A stretch of 64,000 nt of DNA, from the NCBI RefSeq assembly GCF_007997215.1, contig NZ_VORW01000003.1, positions 1 through 64,000 of the forward strand, written 5' to 3'. Shown here piece after piece: positions 37,399 through 46,179 of the stretch. The notes under the pieces were generated by a model. That model was not told the origin of the DNA, searched no databases, and saw nothing but the letters and a program-made list of their open reading frames with translations. How positions within the stretch are numbered: the first letter of the stretch is position 1; each line of letters opens with the position of its first letter. The stretch is from Algoriphagus aquimarinus. GTDB lineage: Bacteria; Bacteroidota; Bacteroidia; Cytophagales; Cyclobacteriaceae. Made by a program: the position numbers and the translations under genes.

Positions 37399-38055
37399 AT
37401 GAAAACATACATCTCCTCCGCCCTACTTTTCCTTTTGATAGTTAATCTGCAATTCGCATTTGGTCAAGAAGTCCCTTTTCAACAGGAAGTAAATAAGAGA
37501 GCAAAAGAAATCGATGCTGCAGGCTGGGAAAAAGGCAGTGCTGTTTTTACGGGAAGTTCAAGCGTGAGAATGTGGAAGAATCTGCAGGAGCAATTTCCTG
37601 ATGTAGCCCTGATTAATTCGGCTTTCGGTGGATCTACTGCAGATCAGCTACTGATGCATTTGGATAAAACTGTTTTTCGATTTGAGCCATCAAAAGTATT
37701 CATCTACGAAGGTGATAATGACATCAATGATGGGCAGGAAATATCTGAAATCATGAAGAACTTAGATGAACTCACTACAAAAATCCACGCGAAATATCCA
37801 AACGCGATCGTGAACCTGATCGCAGCGAAGCCAAGTCCATCTCGCTGGGAGAAGAAAGTTTCTTACTTAGCCCTAAATGACCTGATACGCCAATACGCTA
37901 CTACTCATGATAAAGTAAATATTGTGAATGTCTGGGATATTATGTTGGATGATACCGGAAAGCCTAGAGCAGATATTTTCATAGAAGACGATCTCCACAT
38001 GAATGAGAAAGGCTATGAGCTTTGGAAGGAGATATTTACTCCTTTTTTGAAGTAG
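37399..38055 (+). CDS. secreted SGNH/GDSL-type hydrolase
   Basis: A 218-residue protein with a signal peptide (about 1-22, cleaved after AFG). SGNH blocks are visible: GSSSVRMWKNL (catalytic Ser in the first block), NSAFGGSTADQL (Gly block), YEGDNDINDG (Asn block) and IEDDLHMNEKGYELW (Asp-x-x-His). These enzymes are esterases/acyl hydrolases with broad substrates such as acetylated sugars or lipids. It probably acts in the periplasm or outside the cell. No linked genes suggest a substrate. Confidence 0.88.
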   Translation: MKTYISSALLFLLIVNLQFAFGQEVPFQQEVNKRAKEIDAAGWEKGSAVFTGSSSVRMWKNLQEQFPDVALINSAFGGSTADQLLMHLDKTVFRFEPSKVFIYEGDNDINDGQEISEIMKNLDELTTKIHAKYPNAIVNLIAAKPSPSRWEKKVSYLALNDLIRQYATTHDKVNIVNVWDIMLDDTGKPRADIFIEDDLHMNEKGYELWKEIFTPFLK

Positions 38056-38065
38056 AAAAACTTTT

Positions 38066-38656
38066 CTAAAACTGAAATGAAAGCGCTAAAATGACTTGCT
38101 CTGATTTGAAGCTATCTTCACGTTTTAGGACACGATCTAAGGTGAGCTTTTGATCATTAAACACTCGCTCGTATCTTAAATCTAAGCCGACGGGGCCTAC
38201 ATTTAGACCTAAGCCAAATTGATAGCCAAAATCAATTTTTTGAGCTGATTCAATTTCTAAAACCTCAGGATACTCTTCATTAAGTGAATAGTGAAACGAT
38301 GGTCCTCCGACAATACTAAATACTTTAAATAGGTGAAACCCCACCATAACAGGCGCATCCAATCGATTATATTTGACTTGGCCCAATCCAGATTCAAACT
38401 TGGAATGTGTATAAAGCATCTCTGGTCGGAGAAAAATATCATAGGATGCCAGTTTGTAAAAAGCTCCAACCTGGTACCCTGTCGATGCTCCTGGATCATC
38501 CCATATTGAACCGGCATCCTTGAAATACTTTCCTGAAGTATTGTAATTCATCCCAGCTTTGACCCCAAGCCCTGAACCTTTGCGCTGTGCATTTCCTTCT
38601 ATTGCAAAAAGAAATACAATTCCAATTGTGAAAATTACTTGGACAAATTTTCTCAT
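38066..38656 (-). CDS. outer membrane beta-barrel protein (PorT-like fold)
   Basis: A 196-residue protein with a signal peptide (about 1-23, ending GNA). The rest has alternating aromatic beta strands (GVKAGMNYNTSG, GAFYKLASYDIFLRPEMLY, GLGLNVGPVGLDLRYERVF) and ends LALSFQF with a terminal Phe, as expected for an eight-stranded barrel of the outer-membrane beta-barrel/PorT-like family. No specific function can be given. It converges with the SGNH gene, 11 bp apart. Confidence 0.8.
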   Translation of the reverse strand: MRKFVQVIFTIGIVFLFAIEGNAQRKGSGLGVKAGMNYNTSGKYFKDAGSIWDDPGASTGYQVGAFYKLASYDIFLRPEMLYTHSKFESGLGQVKYNRLDAPVMVGFHLFKVFSIVGGPSFHYSLNEEYPEVLEIESAQKIDFGYQFGLGLNVGPVGLDLRYERVFNDQKLTLDRVLKREDSFKSEQVILALSFQF

Positions 38657-38852
38657 ATGTTTCAGATTTAATAGAAATCAATGCGACAATCGTAGGAAAT
38701 GCAAGCTGCAAGACAAACCGAGTTCGGATTCATCTCGTATTTCAACATATTAGAATCTTAAAATAAGTAAAGTCTCAAAACAGAATTACTTAAATTGAGT
38801 TTCGTGTTAAATGATTCCTATATCATCCAAAACAAAAAAAGAACCAAAAAAA

Positions 38853-39953
38853 ATGTTTAGCTCAAATAAACTCATGACGCCAATGTTATCTCTCATCGTA
38901 GCACTGATGTTTGCCTGCGGTAACACATCGGTTCAAAACCAAGAAGATGCCGCAGATGCAGCAAAACTTGCAGACTATAAAGGCAAAACAGAAGTAGCCA
39001 CTTTTGCAGGCGGTTGTTTCTGGTGTGTAGAAGCTCCTTTTGAAGGAATAGATGGAGTGATCACTGCTATTTCAGGCTATGCCGGAGGCAAAGAGAAAAA
39101 CCCTACCTATGGCGAGGTTTCCAGCGGAAATACTTCCCACAGGGAATCAGTTCAAATCACTTTCGATCCAGAGGTGATCAGTTACTCCGAATTAGTAGAT
39201 ATTTTCTGGCAAACATATGATCCAACTGATGTAGGAGGTTCCTTTTACGACAGGGGTTCTCAGTATGAATCAGCCATTTTCTATCATGATGCTGAGCAGA
39301 AGAAAGTCGCAGAAGAATCTAAGAAACTACTTGACAAGTCTGGGAAATTCGAAAAGCCAGTTGCTACTCCCTTGATCAAATACACAAACTTTTACCCTGC
39401 TGAAGAGTATCATCAGGATTATTACAAGAAGAGCCCGCAGGACTACTATTCTTACAGAAGTGGATCAGGTCGTGATAAATTCATCAAAGCTCACTGGCCT
39501 GAGCTGAGCGAGAAAGAATATAATGCTCCGCCAAAGTCTGAATTGAAGAAGACCTTGACTGACCTACAGTATGAAGTAACCCAAGAGGATGCTACAGAAA
39601 TGTCATTCCAGAATGAATACAATGGCAATCACGAAAAAGGAATTTATGTGGATATCGTATCTGGCGCTCCTCTTTTCAGTTCTAAAGATAAATATGAATC
39701 CGGATCAGGATGGCCAAGCTTCACAAAGCCTATTGATGCAAGGGCGTTGGAAAAACCAACAGATGATGATCTTGGAATGCTAAGAGTAGAAGTAAGAAGT
39801 AAGTTTGGAAAAAGTCACATCGGCCATGTATTCTATGATGGACCAGAACCAACAAGCTTAAGGTATTGCATGAACTCTGCGGCGATGAAATTTATCCCAA
39901 AAGAAGAAATGGAAGCCAAAGGATACGGTGAGTATGTTTGGTTGGTTGATTGA
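38853..39953 (+). CDS. msrAB: bifunctional methionine sulfoxide reductase MsrA-MsrB, lipoprotein
   Basis: A 366-residue fusion starting, by my choice, at the ATG at 38853 (MFSSNKLM), which gives a lipoprotein signal with lipobox LMFAC; an upstream in-frame ATG at 38811 would add 14 Lys-rich residues. MsrA occupies about 45-195 with GGCFWCVEAPFEG (catalytic Cys). MsrB occupies about 225-366 with SGSGWPSFTKPID and RYCMNSAAMKF (catalytic Cys). MsrB lacks the zinc CxxC pairs. It repairs S- and R-methionine sulfoxide in envelope proteins. It ends at a clear terminator. Confidence 0.93.
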   Translation: MFSSNKLMTPMLSLIVALMFACGNTSVQNQEDAADAAKLADYKGKTEVATFAGGCFWCVEAPFEGIDGVITAISGYAGGKEKNPTYGEVSSGNTSHRESVQITFDPEVISYSELVDIFWQTYDPTDVGGSFYDRGSQYESAIFYHDAEQKKVAEESKKLLDKSGKFEKPVATPLIKYTNFYPAEEYHQDYYKKSPQDYYSYRSGSGRDKFIKAHWPELSEKEYNAPPKSELKKTLTDLQYEVTQEDATEMSFQNEYNGNHEKGIYVDIVSGAPLFSSKDKYESGSGWPSFTKPIDARALEKPTDDDLGMLRVEVRSKFGKSHIGHVFYDGPEPTSLRYCMNSAAMKFIPKEEMEAKGYGEYVWLVD

Positions 39954-39962
39954 TTTTTGAGT

Positions 39963-39990
39963 AAAAAGGCTACTTTCGGGTAGCCTTTTT
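39963..39990 (+). terminator. intrinsic terminator after msrAB
   Basis: An 11-bp stem AAAAAGGCTAC/GTAGCCTTTTT with a 6-nt loop (TTTCGG) and a T tail, 10 bp past the stop codon. Confidence 0.88.
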
Positions 39991-40084
39991 TTTGTTTATT
40001 TGAAGAGATTATATTTTTATTTTGACAGCTTTTTCAATTAAAAATCATCCCGATTTATATCTTTAAGCCAAACTTACTCTTGAT

Positions 40085-40492
40085 ATGAAAAAATTCGCGT
40101 GGATTTCCGGTATTGTTATAATCGGAGTTTTGGCTGGGATATTTTGGTATAAATTCTACTTCGTGTTTGGTGAAGGTGTGAAGGCAGGAAGTCTAAATTA
40201 CTTCGTGAAAAAAGGAGTAATGTTCAAAACCTACGAAGGAAGAGTAGTTCAGGAAGGATTTCAAAGCCCTACAGCGGGCGGATTGCAGAGTAATGAGTTT
40301 CGGTTCAGTGTAGTAGACGCCGACGTGGCACAGCGACTAGAAAGAGCGTCTGGCAAGTTTGTCGAGCTTCGCTACAAAGAATATAACGGAATACTTCCAT
40401 GGAGAGGCACCAGCAACTTTGTAGTCATAGAAGTCCTAACGGTGGATAATACGGGCAAAACTGACGGGTCAGCTTTGCCCTTTGATCAATAA
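40085..40492 (+). CDS. small single-pass membrane protein, function unknown
   Basis: A 135-residue protein with one N-terminal membrane segment (about 6-27; WISGIVIIGVLAGIFWYKFYF), then a soluble extracytoplasmic part containing KKGVMFKTYEGRVVQEGF. I recall similar short proteins across Bacteroidota sometimes mislabelled as 6-phosphogluconate dehydrogenase, but no dehydrogenase motif is present. It converges with the next gene with no gap. Confidence 0.7.
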   Translation: MKKFAWISGIVIIGVLAGIFWYKFYFVFGEGVKAGSLNYFVKKGVMFKTYEGRVVQEGFQSPTAGGLQSNEFRFSVVDADVAQRLERASGKFVELRYKEYNGILPWRGTSNFVVIEVLTVDNTGKTDGSALPFDQ

Positions 40493-40924
40493 TTAGGGTC
40501 TAGACCAGTAATCTATTACGGTTACTTTATCCAAATGAGGACCTAATATTGCGCCAAAAGCCTTATGAGCTGGATGAGGCAAATATGCGTCTCTTGCTTC
40601 ATTGGAATAAAATGTCAGCGTAAATGCGTGCGTCAAACCTTGATTCAATCCTTCAGGACTTGAATTCACTCCATATTCAAATGCTTCAATGCCATCAATT
40701 TCGTTCTGAAGATTTCTAAAAGCATCCACTACGGACTGAATATCATCTGGAGTAGCAGTCTCTTTAAAGCTAAAAAAAACATTATGTCTTAGTACTGAAT
40801 CAGGTTTTGCCGCCATTGTGTCTTCGTGAATTTCTTCAGTAATTTCTTTTTCGATTTGTTTTTCTTCTTTTCCAGCACAGGAAAGTGCTATTACCAAAGG
40901 AAGAAAATAGAATAGTTTTTTCAT
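40493..40924 (-). CDS. Dabb (stress-responsive A/B barrel) lipoprotein
   Basis: A 143-residue lipoprotein with lipobox ALSC (about 13-16). Residues about 43-143 form a dimeric alpha-beta barrel (Dabb) domain: RHNVFFSFKETATPDDIQSV, FEYGVNSSPEGLNQGLTHAF, YLPHPAHKAFG. Dabb proteins are found in plants and bacteria and are of largely unknown function. Envelope location here is inferred from the lipobox. Confidence 0.84.
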   Translation of the reverse strand: MKKLFYFLPLVIALSCAGKEEKQIEKEITEEIHEDTMAAKPDSVLRHNVFFSFKETATPDDIQSVVDAFRNLQNEIDGIEAFEYGVNSSPEGLNQGLTHAFTLTFYSNEARDAYLPHPAHKAFGAILGPHLDKVTVIDYWSRP

Positions 40925-41084
40925 AGGTTATTGATTTTTGGACAATCTAAGGAGATTCAACAAATTATTCTAAATCTATAGAGGATTGTAAGCCCTCACT
41001 TCGAATAACTCTGAATCCATAGGCATTTATAAATAATAAAACTATATTTAACGAAATTTTAGTAGATCTACGAAATAAAAATAA

Positions 41085-42263
41085 ATGAAAAACTCTTTTT
41101 ATTCAACCAGTATATTGTTCTTGATTTTTCTCGGCATTTCCGCTAGCTGCTCCACAAAGAATAGTGATTCCGCGACTCAAGCCGAAGGAGTTTATGAATT
41201 AGTCAAAATTGACTCATTTCAAATAGACAATTTTACACGCATAAGTATTCTTGACTACAGCGCAGAGGAAAAGATCTACTTAGGATACTCCATAAATGAA
41301 GATGATATTTTAGAAATATCAGAAGATGGCAAAATCCTAAATAGAGCCCATAGAAAAGGTGATGGGCCTGATCTTTATGGAACGTGGAACCCAATTGGTT
41401 TGGGCTTTGGGCCAAATGGGCAAAGGATTGTAGAATTACCTTTTCAGGTAATCAGTTACAACAAGAATTACGAAATAAAACAATCGCACAGAATTATGTC
41501 GCCCCTACCTATTCGTGCTAACACGCCGCTAGGTAGACCACCTTACTACCAAAAAAATGATACCACTTTTCTCTTGGTGGGACCAAGCAACTACCTCACC
41601 GCCACTTATCTTATTCATAATATAGAAGGAAAAGACACGCTTCAGAACTTCTATCAACTGAATTTGCAAACAGGTGCGGTAAAAACGGTAGTCCCTTACG
41701 AGTCAAATTCAATCTATAATTCAACAGAAAGTATCTATTCGGAATTAATGGGAAAATCATTTTTCATCGACCATGAAAATAATGAATTAGTGCTTGTTCA
41801 GAATTTGGATAATGAAATCTTAATTTATTCATTATCGGATCTATCCTTAAAGAGATCAATACAGATTGCACATTCCGAATTCAAAACTTATTCACCTGTG
41901 CCAATCGGCACTCAATTTCCCGACCCTAATGTATTACAGCTAAGTAGGCTTTCGGCAAGAAACCAGAAACTTCTTAATTTCGGGGACAATACCTACCTAC
42001 TACAGTATTTCACTGGAATATCACAAGCTGAATATGATGGTAGAAATTCAGAAGAGAATCCATACGTGGGACCACTTGACGAGACAGAACAGAGGATAAT
42101 AATTTTCGAAGGGGAAAAGCAAATCTCGAAGGAACTTCCAGGGATAACTGGAAGCTTAATTTTACCACTACCAGGCAACAAAATACTAGTTCAAGAACGC
42201 GAGAATACAGAGATTGAGGAAGAGTTTACTCGCTTTTCCATCTATCAACTTCAATCCAACTAA
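41085..42263 (+). CDS. lipoprotein with probable beta-propeller fold, function unknown
   Basis: A 392-residue lipoprotein with lipobox ISASC (about 18-22). Repeated blocks such as YSAEEKIYLGYSINEDDILEI and GDGPDLYGTWNPIGLGF, plus the pattern of short beta strands, suggest a six-bladed propeller like those of DUF4221 and BF3886-type Bacteroidota lipoproteins. The family assignment is tentative. The next gene, a dehydrogenase, starts 3 bp after the stop, so the two are probably cotranscribed. Confidence 0.6.
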   Translation: MKNSFYSTSILFLIFLGISASCSTKNSDSATQAEGVYELVKIDSFQIDNFTRISILDYSAEEKIYLGYSINEDDILEISEDGKILNRAHRKGDGPDLYGTWNPIGLGFGPNGQRIVELPFQVISYNKNYEIKQSHRIMSPLPIRANTPLGRPPYYQKNDTTFLLVGPSNYLTATYLIHNIEGKDTLQNFYQLNLQTGAVKTVVPYESNSIYNSTESIYSELMGKSFFIDHENNELVLVQNLDNEILIYSLSDLSLKRSIQIAHSEFKTYSPVPIGTQFPDPNVLQLSRLSARNQKLLNFGDNTYLLQYFTGISQAEYDGRNSEENPYVGPLDETEQRIIIFEGEKQISKELPGITGSLILPLPGNKILVQERENTEIEEEFTRFSIYQLQSN

Positions 42264-42265
42264 TC

Positions 42266-43267
42266 ATGAGGGTCGCCTTTTTCAGTACCAAATCCTACGA
42301 TAAAGAGAGTTTTAATAATCGGCTAGAAAACACAAAACACGAGTTCACCTATTTCGAACCAAAACTTGATATCAACACCATAGCGCTTGCAAAAGGTTTT
42401 GACGCAATCTGTTCATTCGTAAACGATCATTTAGATATAAAAACCCTCACTAAACTATCTGAAATGGGGGTGAAAAACATCCTGTTAAGATGCGCTGGTT
42501 ATAATCAAGTTGATTTGAAAAAAGCTAAGGAACTGGGTTTCAAAATTTGTAGAGTTCCTGCATATAGCCCTGAAGCGGTTGCAGAGCATGCCTTAGCACT
42601 ATTGATGACATTGAGTCGCAAAACCCATAAAGCATATAACCGAGTTCGTGAAAACAATTATTCCTTGGAAGGACTTACCGGGTTTAATATACACGGTAAA
42701 AAAGCAGGAATAATAGGTACAGGAGCTATAGGCAAGGCATTTTGTAAAATAATGATTGGAATGGGGTGCAAAGTTGTTGCTTACGATCTCTACGAAAATG
42801 AGGAGCTTAAAATTCTCGGTGTCCAATACATTCCTATGGATGAGCTTTTGGCCGAAAGTGATATTATTTCTCTCCACTGTCCACTCACTCCTGACACCTT
42901 TCATCTGATCAATCAAAAGACATTGACGCTAATGAAAGATGGCGTAGTCATCATCAATACCAGTAGAGGTGCATTAATAGAAACAAAAGCGGTAATAAAG
43001 GCTCTGAAAAGTAAGAAAGTGGGAAATCTCGGGATTGATGTATACGAGCAAGAAGAAGATCTATTTTTCCAGAACAGATCTGAAGAAATACTTCAGGATG
43101 AGCAAATTTCCAGACTGATGGCATTTCCAAATGTACTAGTCACCGGGCATCAAGCCTTTCTGACTAATGAGGCTTTGGCTCAAATAGCAGAGACTACTTT
43201 AAAAAACCTAGACGAGCTGGACGCAGGTAAGGAATTGACCAATGAAGTACTCTGGAAAGAAGAGTAG
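42266..43267 (+). CDS. D-2-hydroxyacid dehydrogenase (D-lactate dehydrogenase type)
   Basis: A 333-residue NAD-dependent dehydrogenase. The Rossmann motif is GIIGTGAIGKAF (about 148-159). Catalytic-site segments are LHCPLTPDTFHLIN, INTSRGALIETKAV and TGHQAFLTNEAL (His with the Glu/Asp relay). The N-terminal VAFFSTKSYDKESFN and NILLRCAGYNQVDL match the fermentative LdhA-type D-lactate dehydrogenase. It interconverts pyruvate and D-lactate, though related 2-keto acids are possible. It lies 3 bp after the lipoprotein gene. Confidence 0.9.
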   Translation: MRVAFFSTKSYDKESFNNRLENTKHEFTYFEPKLDINTIALAKGFDAICSFVNDHLDIKTLTKLSEMGVKNILLRCAGYNQVDLKKAKELGFKICRVPAYSPEAVAEHALALLMTLSRKTHKAYNRVRENNYSLEGLTGFNIHGKKAGIIGTGAIGKAFCKIMIGMGCKVVAYDLYENEELKILGVQYIPMDELLAESDIISLHCPLTPDTFHLINQKTLTLMKDGVVIINTSRGALIETKAVIKALKSKKVGNLGIDVYEQEEDLFFQNRSEEILQDEQISRLMAFPNVLVTGHQAFLTNEALAQIAETTLKNLDELDAGKELTNEVLWKEE

Positions 43268-43288
43268 CCAAAACCGCTAAAACATGAA

Positions 43289-43319
43289 AATGCCTGCAAA
43301 TCATAGATCTGCAGGCATT
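43289..43319. terminator. hairpin between the dehydrogenase and cspA-like genes
   Basis: A perfect 10-bp stem AATGCCTGCA/TGCAGGCATT with an 11-nt loop between convergent genes. The T-rich side faces the minus strand, so it mainly ends the cold-shock gene. Confidence 0.65.
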
Positions 43320-43358
43320 GAACTTTGTATTTCTTAATTGGGCAAAGCCCGATAGGAA

Positions 43359-43553
43359 TTACTTAGCTACTTTCACGTTCACAGCGTTAACGCCTTTTTT
43401 ACCTTGAACTACGTCATAAGTAACGTGATCGTTTTCACGGATTTCGTGTACTAGACCTGAGTGGTGTACAAATACATCTTCACTGTTGTCTGCTGGTGTA
43501 ATAAAACCAAAACCTTTGGTTGTGTTAAAGAATTTTACTGTTCCTTCATTCAT
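43359..43553 (-). CDS. cold-shock domain protein (CspA family)
   Basis: A 64-residue OB-fold nucleic acid-binding protein. RNP1 is KGFGFI and RNP2 is VFVHH; the start MNEGTVKFFNTTKGFG is canonical. Such proteins bind single-stranded RNA/DNA and act as RNA chaperones in the cold or during growth. It is the last gene of a run with an RNA helicase and a desaturase, 2 bp after the preceding gene, and ends at a hairpin. Confidence 0.96.
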   Translation of the reverse strand: MNEGTVKFFNTTKGFGFITPADNSEDVFVHHSGLVHEIRENDHVTYDVVQGKKGVNAVNVKVAK

Positions 43554-43555
43554 GA

Positions 43556-43837
43556 TTACTCGTTTTTAAATTTGGTGTTTCTATTAAATTTTTGTTGTGT
43601 ATTCTGCGGTCTAGGCAAACTTTGAGGCCTAGGAGCGTTTTCTTTTTTCGGTGGTTCTGGTTCTGGCGGAGTGTCTGAGATGTTACCAAACTCATCCACG
43701 TACGCAATCATATTATCCAGATCTCCGCTTTTTGGCTGATCCTTACGAGCTGCCATCTTTTCTTGCTTTTCTCTTTTCTTTCTCTTTTTAAGTTCTGCTT
43801 TTTGCTTTTTAATGAATGTGTTCTGGTTTTTTGACAT
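43556..43837 (-). CDS. small Lys-rich protein between RNA helicase and Csp genes
   Basis: A 93-residue protein from the ATG at 43837 (MSKNQNTFIKKQKAELKKRK). The first half is very rich in Lys/Arg, suggesting nucleic acid contact. The middle has DNMIAYVDEFGNISDTPP, a conserved motif I recall from homologs placed between DEAD-box helicase and csp genes in Bacteroidota. The tail is Pro/Asn-rich and disordered. The function is unknown; a helper of RNA remodelling is inferred from context. Confidence 0.78.
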   Translation of the reverse strand: MSKNQNTFIKKQKAELKKRKKREKQEKMAARKDQPKSGDLDNMIAYVDEFGNISDTPPEPEPPKKENAPRPQSLPRPQNTQQKFNRNTKFKNE

Positions 43838-43847
43838 TTCGGCGATT

Positions 43848-45050
43848 TTAGTTGGCAAATGTTATGGCCGTACCGGTTTTTCCGGCTCGACCTGTCCGGC
43901 CTATTCTGTGGATATAACTATCCATAGACATGGGAAGCTGGTAATTGATCACATGGGTCACATCAGCTACGTCTATACCTCTGGCTGCTACATCAGTAGC
44001 GACCAGCACTCGAGTCACTCCAGTTTTGAACTCATCAATCGTTCTATTCCGGAAGTTTTGGGACTTATTTCCATGTATCAACCCAGATTTGATTCCGGAC
44101 TGATTTAATTGCTTGCTTAACTTATCCGCGAGTCTTTTGGTTTCAGTGAAAATAATCACCTTCTCTAAATCATTCCCTCTAAATAAATCGGCAAGTATAT
44201 CAAATTTATTCTTGCCTTCCGGCACATGAATAACTTCTTGATCTACGTTCTCACTGGTTGTACCACCAGTATTTACTTTAATCTCAACAGGATTACTAAG
44301 TAATCCATCAATGAGCGCCTTTTGACCTGGCTCCAATGTCGCAGAGAAAAGCATCGTCTGACTTCTCTTTGTCATCAAATTTACGAGTTTTTTTACATCA
44401 TGTACAAAACCCATATCCAACATTCGATCAAATTCATCCAACACAAGAGTATTTACTCGGTTGAGATGCAGCAGTTTGCGATTAGAAAGATCCAATAATC
44501 TACCTGGAGTTCCTACAATCACATGCAGTTTTCTGCTTAATGCCTTAAAGTCAGAATTGATATTCGTCCCACCAATGAAAGTATTAGAATACAAGTTCAT
44601 TCCTTTGCTTAGACTTTTAAATTCTTCTTCGATTTGTAAAGCCAACTCACGAGTCGGAGTGACGATCAAAGCAGTAAAATTCTGCGGGTCTAGCTTAGCA
44701 TGCTCTATAATAGGAATCAAAAAAGCACCAGTCTTACCTGAACCTGTATTTGATATTCCAAGCAAATCTCTTCTATCCATCAAGGAAGGAATAGCCTGCT
44801 CTTGGATATTGGTCATGCTTTCATAACCCTTAGCTTCAATGTTTCTCAACAAAGAAGCATTCAGATTAACGCTTGAGAAAGGTGTCTCTGAGCGAAATCC
44901 TTCTTGACCACTAGGCTCTGCCTTTTTGATCAATAAATTTGGATCTAACTTCGATTCTTTCTTTTTATTCTGACCTGGCCTTGCCGTAGGACGAGTATTT
45001 CGTCTTTGATTGGCTGGAGGTCTAGTAGTTGTATTTCTATTAGTACTCAT
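43848..45050 (-). CDS. DEAD-box family RNA helicase with DEFD motif
   Basis: A 400-residue ATP-dependent RNA helicase starting at the ATG at 45050 (MSTNRNTTT), which follows the desaturase stop by 7 bp. A basic disordered N terminus precedes the core: Q motif (ANIQEQAIP-like, TNIQEQAIPSL), motif I SNTGSGKTG, Ia PTRELALQI, motif II LVLDEFDRMLDMGF (DEFD instead of DEAD), motif III SAT, V VATDVAARGID, VI HRIGRTGRAGKTG. It has no long C-terminal extension. It likely resolves RNA structure, for example in the cold or during ribosome assembly. Confidence 0.93.
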   Translation of the reverse strand: MSTNRNTTTRPPANQRRNTRPTARPGQNKKKESKLDPNLLIKKAEPSGQEGFRSETPFSSVNLNASLLRNIEAKGYESMTNIQEQAIPSLMDRRDLLGISNTGSGKTGAFLIPIIEHAKLDPQNFTALIVTPTRELALQIEEEFKSLSKGMNLYSNTFIGGTNINSDFKALSRKLHVIVGTPGRLLDLSNRKLLHLNRVNTLVLDEFDRMLDMGFVHDVKKLVNLMTKRSQTMLFSATLEPGQKALIDGLLSNPVEIKVNTGGTTSENVDQEVIHVPEGKNKFDILADLFRGNDLEKVIIFTETKRLADKLSKQLNQSGIKSGLIHGNKSQNFRNRTIDEFKTGVTRVLVATDVAARGIDVADVTHVINYQLPMSMDSYIHRIGRTGRAGKTGTAITFAN

Positions 45051-45057
45051 AAGATAA

Positions 45058-46164
45058 TTAGGCTTTGATTGGCTCCATTTTGGGTTCGTTCCCCAATACA
45101 TAGAGCATTTTGAAATGGTCCAACACAGCCATTAAAAAATGTGGTTTTGAATAATAAGGCACATTGAATTCTTCCGCTGTTGCCTTTACAATAGGTGCTA
45201 TATCCTTATAATGCACATGGCAAATATCAGGAAACAAATGATGCTCTACTTGGTAATTTAACCCTCCTACAAACCAAAATAAGACTTTTGATTTAGGAGC
45301 AAAATTGCAAGTAGTCGCTAATTGATGAAGTATTCTCTCTCCTTCCACGACACCATTGGCGTCAGCTTTAGGGAAATCAACCACTTCTACGATATGCGCT
45401 ATCTGGAATACCATCGTAATGATAAAACCTGTCACAAAGTGCATCATTATAAAGGCTAGAATAATCATTCCCGCAGAGAATTGAGAGAAAATAAGGGGCA
45501 ATCCTAGCACCACAGAGAAATATGCAAGCTTTAGAAAAATCAATTTAATGATCCCCTTTCTGTATGCTTTCTCACCGCCTTTTACAAGGCCTTTGTTATA
45601 ATATCTCGTGAATCTGATGAAGTCTTTCGCCGTCACCCATGAAATGGTAGAAAGTGAATAGAAGAACCACGCATATAGATGTTGATATTTATGCAAACCG
45701 TTTTTCTCAGCATTCGGAGAGAATCTCAAAAAGAAAGGTGCGTTAATATCGTCGTCATGTTCGTCAATATTAGTATAGCTATGATGAAGCACATTGTGTT
45801 GAAGGTGCCAAACCATGGAGCTCGCTCCCACCATATCAAGGGTATAACCTATCCAGGTGTTTACTTTCTTATGTTTTGAATAGGATCCATGAATCGCATC
45901 ATGCATAACTCCCATGCCCACGCCAGCCATTCCAAAAGCTGAGACTAAATAACAAGCAAATAACTGGAATGTGGTGGTTGCCACGCCCGTAATCACTAAA
46001 GAAATGGGCACGACATACATGGACACCAGAATAATGGATTTAATAACCATTCCTGTGTTTCCGTACTTCGATTTGTTTGTGGACGTAAAATGTCCATAAA
46101 CTCGTTTTCTTAATGTTTGGGAGAATTCAGATAATTCTGATTCTGAGAACCTTACTGTCTTAAT
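45058..46164 (-). CDS. membrane fatty acid desaturase, probable non-AUG (AUU) start
   Basis: An acyl lipid/acyl-CoA desaturase with three His boxes: HDAIHGS, HLQHNVLHHSYTN and YQVEHHLFPD, which bind the di-iron centre, and several membrane segments. The first in-frame ATG is at 46050, giving 330 residues. The frame stays open upstream to a stop at 46180-46182 and encodes KTVRFSESELSEF and TLRKRVYGHF, which look like the normal N terminus of Bacteroidota desaturases (about 360-370 residues). No ATG, GTG or TTG occurs there; the best start is ATT at 46164, giving 368 residues. Either an AUU start is used or the N terminus has been lost. It heads the helicase-csp run. Confidence 0.85.
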   Translation of the reverse strand: MKTVRFSESELSEFSQTLRKRVYGHFTSTNKSKYGNTGMVIKSIILVSMYVVPISLVITGVATTTFQLFACYLVSAFGMAGVGMGVMHDAIHGSYSKHKKVNTWIGYTLDMVGASSMVWHLQHNVLHHSYTNIDEHDDDINAPFFLRFSPNAEKNGLHKYQHLYAWFFYSLSTISWVTAKDFIRFTRYYNKGLVKGGEKAYRKGIIKLIFLKLAYFSVVLGLPLIFSQFSAGMIILAFIMMHFVTGFIITMVFQIAHIVEVVDFPKADANGVVEGERILHQLATTCNFAPKSKVLFWFVGGLNYQVEHHLFPDICHVHYKDIAPIVKATAEEFNVPYYSKPHFLMAVLDHFKMLYVLGNEPKMEPIKA

Positions 46165-46179
46165 GGCACTGAAATTAAA

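Noticed and set aside
37208..37402. 64-codon plus-strand ORF overlapping the SGNH hydrolase start by 4 bp
   Set aside because: The overlap is suggestive, but the peptide has no family resemblance or clean signal or membrane layout, and the hydrolase start is well defined by its own signal peptide.
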